From the NCBI GenBank assembly GCA_900547385.1, contig URGQ01000057.1:1-7434 (forward strand): a DNA stretch of 7,434 bases. Reading direction: 5' to 3'. Below are positions 5,186 through 7,434 of this stretch, piece after piece. Source of the DNA: an uncultured Oscillospiraceae bacterium. GTDB taxonomy: Bacteria; Bacillota; Clostridia; Oscillospirales; Ruminococcaceae. The notes beneath the pieces are model-generated. The model was not told the origin of the DNA and made no database searches. It saw only the letters and a program-made list of their open reading frames with translations. Position numbers and translations under genes: made by a program. Position 1 is the stretch's first letter; the number at the start of each line of letters is the position of its first letter.

Positions 5186-6307
5186 TCATTTATATATTAT
5201 AACCATCGCTCCCCACAGAACCGCCAGCAGCACTACATTCACCGCCGTAAAAAAGAGCATATATTTTCCGGTCCTGGCCCCATCCGCCGCGGCGTACAGC
5301 TTGTAGGAGATCAGACTTGCCATTGAGGCGATTAGGGTGCCCAGCCCGCCAAGGTTCACCCCCAGCAGCAGCGCCGGGTAATCGGCGGTAAAGCCGGAAA
5401 GCAGCATGGCCGCCGGTACATTGCTTATCACTTGGCTCAGCAGGATCCCCACCGTCATTTCCCTCCCTGCCACCAGCCCGGAAAGCGCCTCGCTAACGGT
5501 CGGCAGAGCCTTCATATTCCCCACAAAGACAAAGAAAAACAGAAAAGTCAGCAGCAGGCTGTAATCCACACGCCGCAGCAGCCGCCGGTCGGCAAGCAGG
5601 GCCGCCAGCACCGCCGCGCCCAGCGCTATTCCGTAATGCAGCACACGCAGCACCGAAAGCAGACATACCGCGAATACCGCTCCCCACAGCAGCAGCCCCC
5701 GGCGGTCCGGCCGGTTCAGGCGGATATCAGCCGCGCCCAACGGCCGGCAGGGCAGGCACAGTACCGCCGCGCTCAGTAGCACCAAAGATAGACCCGTTAC
5801 CGGCGCCATCAGCCGCAAAAACTCTCCCAGCCCCATCCCAGAAAGGGAATAGAGATACAAATTCTGCGGGTTGCCCAAGGGGGTCATGGCGCTGCCCAGG
5901 TTGGCCGCCACCGTTTGCAATGCAATAATAGGGATATTGAATCTTTCAGTACCGGTCTGGGCGGTCAGCATCAGCGTCAGCGGCACAAAGGTGATCAGCG
6001 CCACATCATTGGTTATCAGCATCGCCGCAAAAAAGCACACCCCCACCAGTACGGCCGCCAGCCGCCGGGTATCCCTCATCCGGCGCAGCAGGGCAGCCGT
6101 CACTGCATCAAATAGTCCGGCCTGTCCCAGCGCCGCTACTGCCAGCATCAAGGCCGCCAAAAGCGCCAGCACACGCCAATCTATATAGCCCAGATAGGCC
6201 GCTGAGGGCCTGACCAAAAAGGCGGACACCACCGCCAGCACCAGCGATACCGCCAGCACTGGGTCCTTTTTCAGTTTTAATAAAATTTGATGTTTCACCA
6301 TGTCCAC
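5186..6307 (-). CDS. SLC13/CitM-ArsB family permease (short form)
   Basis: A 373-residue polytopic membrane protein of the same ion-transporter superfamily as the 3477-4826 product but clearly divergent from it. Key regions are LITNDVALITFVPLTLML (97-114), ANLGSAMTPLGNPQNLYLYS (135-154), SQVISNVPAAMLLSGF (291-306) and GVNLGGLGTLIASMASLI (316-333). The NDVAL and SNVPA motifs and the paired NLGS/NLGG loops mark both halves of the internal repeat, so the core is complete although the protein is shorter than usual ArsB proteins (around 420 residues). The first 12 residues are basic and precede the first membrane segment. Start choice is open: GTG 6305-6307 with GGAG seven bases upstream, or ATG 6299-6301 with AAGG nine bases upstream. 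Substrate is undetermined; an anion or organic acid is likely. Its upstream gap (6308-6405) carries hairpins, so it may have its own transcription start. Confidence 0.88.
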   Translation of the reverse strand: MDMVKHQILLKLKKDPVLAVSLVLAVVSAFLVRPSAAYLGYIDWRVLALLAALMLAVAALGQAGLFDAVTAALLRRMRDTRRLAAVLVGVCFFAAMLITNDVALITFVPLTLMLTAQTGTERFNIPIIALQTVAANLGSAMTPLGNPQNLYLYSLSGMGLGEFLRLMAPVTGLSLVLLSAAVLCLPCRPLGAADIRLNRPDRRGLLLWGAVFAVCLLSVLRVLHYGIALGAAVLAALLADRRLLRRVDYSLLLTFLFFFVFVGNMKALPTVSEALSGLVAGREMTVGILLSQVISNVPAAMLLSGFTADYPALLLGVNLGGLGTLIASMASLISYKLYAAADGARTGKYMLFFTAVNVVLLAVLWGAMVIIYK

Positions 6308-6339
6308 GGTCCTTCTCCGGCGTTTTGTCAGCTGCCTCC

Positions 6340-6381
6340 CCGTTTTCTAAACGGCACAGGGGGCGGCCTGCGGCCGCCCCC
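6340..6381 (-). terminator. Tandem hairpins after the nucleotidyltransferase gene, probable terminator
   Basis: GGGGGCGGCC (6359-6368) pairs perfectly with GGCCGCCCCC (6372-6381) around TGC. A second inverted repeat CCGTTT-TCT-AAACGG (6340-6354) follows in the direction of - strand transcription. The - strand tail after the large hairpin is not T-rich, so termination may be weak or the structure may act in mRNA processing. Confidence 0.55.
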
Positions 6382-6405
6382 CATAAAACAGCGATTCCTC
6401 CGCCG

Positions 6406-7314
6406 TTATTTCAGCTTTTCCGGGTACAGTCCGTCGGCCGTCAGCGCCGCCATGGCCGCCGCCACCTTTTCGTGGTCCTCCCGGTAGGTCACCCCGTACC
6501 ACTTGTTATGTACCGGCAGCACCGTCACCTCGGCGCAGCCCTCGTGCAGCAGATCGCCTATCATCTCCGGCAGCAGGAACTCGCTCTTTAGCGGGTCCTC
6601 CATGTGCTCCAGAAAATGAATAAACCGCGGCTGGAATTCCTCCATCAGCTCCGGCGGGCAACCCCAACAGTTCATCGAAACCGGGGTCTGCGGGTCATAT
6701 TCCACTTCCGCTTCCCGGCTCACATCGGTAATGCGCCCATCCGCTGTCCAGCCGATCTTCAGCCGCTCGTCAATATCGGTCAGCTTGCCGTTTGCATCCA
6801 CCGTGCAGACGCCGCGCGCCACCGTCCCCTTATCGGAAAGGGTGTTTACCAGGCGGTAGCCCGCCATGCACAGCTGCAGCTTACCGTTCTCCTCATGCGG
6901 CGCGGTCAAAAAGCCATACAGCTCCTCAAAAGGCTCCGGGCCGTAGTAGTCATCCGCATTGATGACCGCAAACGGCTCCCGCAGCATCCCGGCGCAGCAC
7001 ATCACCGCATGGGCAGTGCCCCAGGGCTTCTGCCGCCCCTCCGGGATGGTATACCCTGCCGGCAGATCGGTCATGCGCTGGTAGGCATATTCTATCTTGG
7101 CCTCGGTATGCCGCCGCCCGATGCGCTCCTCGAAGATCTCCCGGTTTTCCGGTTTGATGATGCAGATGACTCGGCCAAAGCCCGCCTTCATCGCATCGTG
7201 GATAGAATAATCAATGATGAGCTCCCCGTGGGGGCCGACCGGTTCAGCCTGCTTCAGCCCGCCGTAGCGGCTGCCCAGCCCCGCGGCCATAATGACAAGT
7301 GCCGGTTTCTGCAT
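6406..7314 (-). CDS. Sugar-phosphate nucleotidyltransferase-like protein (GT-A fold)
   Basis: A complete 302-residue cytosolic protein of the NTP_transferase family, which joins a sugar phosphate to an NTP to make an activated sugar. The nucleotide-binding signature MAAGLGSRYGGLKQ (9-22) opens the domain. PWGTAHAV (97-104) is the base/sugar-contact motif and NADD (119-122) holds the metal-binding aspartate. MNCWGCP (214-220) fits the position of the second metal ligand and sugar loop. C-terminal FLLPEMI (246-252) and KWYGVTYREDHEKV (271-284) are typical of the clostridial subgroup. Length is normal and nothing is missing. GAGGAG stands eight bases before ATG. The specific sugar and nucleotide are not determined, and no partner genes (kinase, glycosyltransferase) are visible in the window. 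The two transporters next to it suggest no obvious pathway link. Confidence 0.9.
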   Translation of the reverse strand: MQKPALVIMAAGLGSRYGGLKQAEPVGPHGELIIDYSIHDAMKAGFGRVICIIKPENREIFEERIGRRHTEAKIEYAYQRMTDLPAGYTIPEGRQKPWGTAHAVMCCAGMLREPFAVINADDYYGPEPFEELYGFLTAPHEENGKLQLCMAGYRLVNTLSDKGTVARGVCTVDANGKLTDIDERLKIGWTADGRITDVSREAEVEYDPQTPVSMNCWGCPPELMEEFQPRFIHFLEHMEDPLKSEFLLPEMIGDLLHEGCAEVTVLPVHNKWYGVTYREDHEKVAAAMAALTADGLYPEKLK

Positions 7315-7377
7315 ATCAGTTTCTCCTCTTCTGGTTTATTCATACCACCTGCCGGGTACAGGTCCGCCCCGCAGGTC

Positions 7378-7434
7378 GGCGCCGCCTGCGGCGCCTTGCG
7401 GCCTTACGGCCGCTCCGCCCGCCCGGCTTCGCCG
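7378..7434. repeat. Cluster of GC-rich palindromes at the right edge
   Basis: GGCGCCGC-CT-GCGGCGCC (7378-7395), GCGGCC-TTAC-GGCCGC (7398-7413) and CGGC-TTC-GCCG (7424-7434, cut by the window end) are stacked in 57 bases. They may be the terminator of the next - strand gene or a copy of an interspersed GC palindromic repeat. No T-run is visible in the part seen. Confidence 0.5.

Noticed and set aside
5018..5326. 102-codon + frame starting in the intergenic region
   Set aside because: It has no ribosome binding site and runs into the antisense of the second transporter. The intergenic part has promoter/operator features rather than coding signal.

Overview
The window looks like a chromosomal segment of a gut-type clostridium (Bacillota, Clostridia, probably Oscillospiraceae/Ruminococcaceae). 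The evidence is the relaxase and serine-recombinase types, the AGGAGG-type ribosome binding sites, the GC-rich codon use of the right-hand genes, and intergenic gaps full of GC hairpins. Genus is not resolvable from this sequence alone.

Left part (1 to about 2,660, all on +): the right-hand end of an integrative and conjugative or mobilizable element. It holds the C-terminal part of a relaxase running in from the left edge (to 798) and a complete membrane-anchored small protein encoded in another frame inside the relaxase 3' end (170-673). A strong hairpin follows (802-835), then a small protein gene (stop at 1101) and a hairpin/terminator overlapping that stop. A complete 497-residue large serine recombinase (1145-2638) closes the element. 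A recombinase as the last gene is the usual layout for elements that move by serine integration. From about 2640 to 2747 there is an open + frame that reads like the last 35 or so codons of a different gene, stopping just before a terminator. I read this as the 3' remnant of the gene into which the element inserted, so the element boundary (attR) should lie near 2640-2680.

Right part (2,750 to 7,434, all genes on -): chromosome-like. A bidirectional terminator (2771-2797) separates the insertion region from a convergent two-gene operon: an ArsB/NhaD/SLC13-type membrane transporter (3477-4826) followed by a cytidylate-kinase-like P-loop protein (2829-3458). Its 359-base upstream region (4827-5185) has an extended -10 promoter candidate and two pairs of direct repeats that look like regulator sites, including two copies of TTGCGCAACTAT 32 bases apart. 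Farther right are a second, shorter and divergent transporter of the same ion-transporter superfamily (5186-6307) and a sugar-phosphate nucleotidyltransferase-like GT-A protein (6406-7314). The right edge is a run of GC palindromes, probably the terminator or repeat cluster of the next gene on the - strand.

How it fits together: the left genes would process and transfer the element (relaxase, possible membrane tether) and excise or integrate it (recombinase). The right genes are housekeeping or transport functions unrelated to the element. The most interesting points are the gene nested in the relaxase, the small ORF with a fine Shine-Dalgarno but no ordinary start codon at the right distance, the element/chromosome junction with its truncated target gene, and the repeat-rich regulatory region of the transporter-kinase operon. 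No CRISPR array, rRNA or tRNA was seen.
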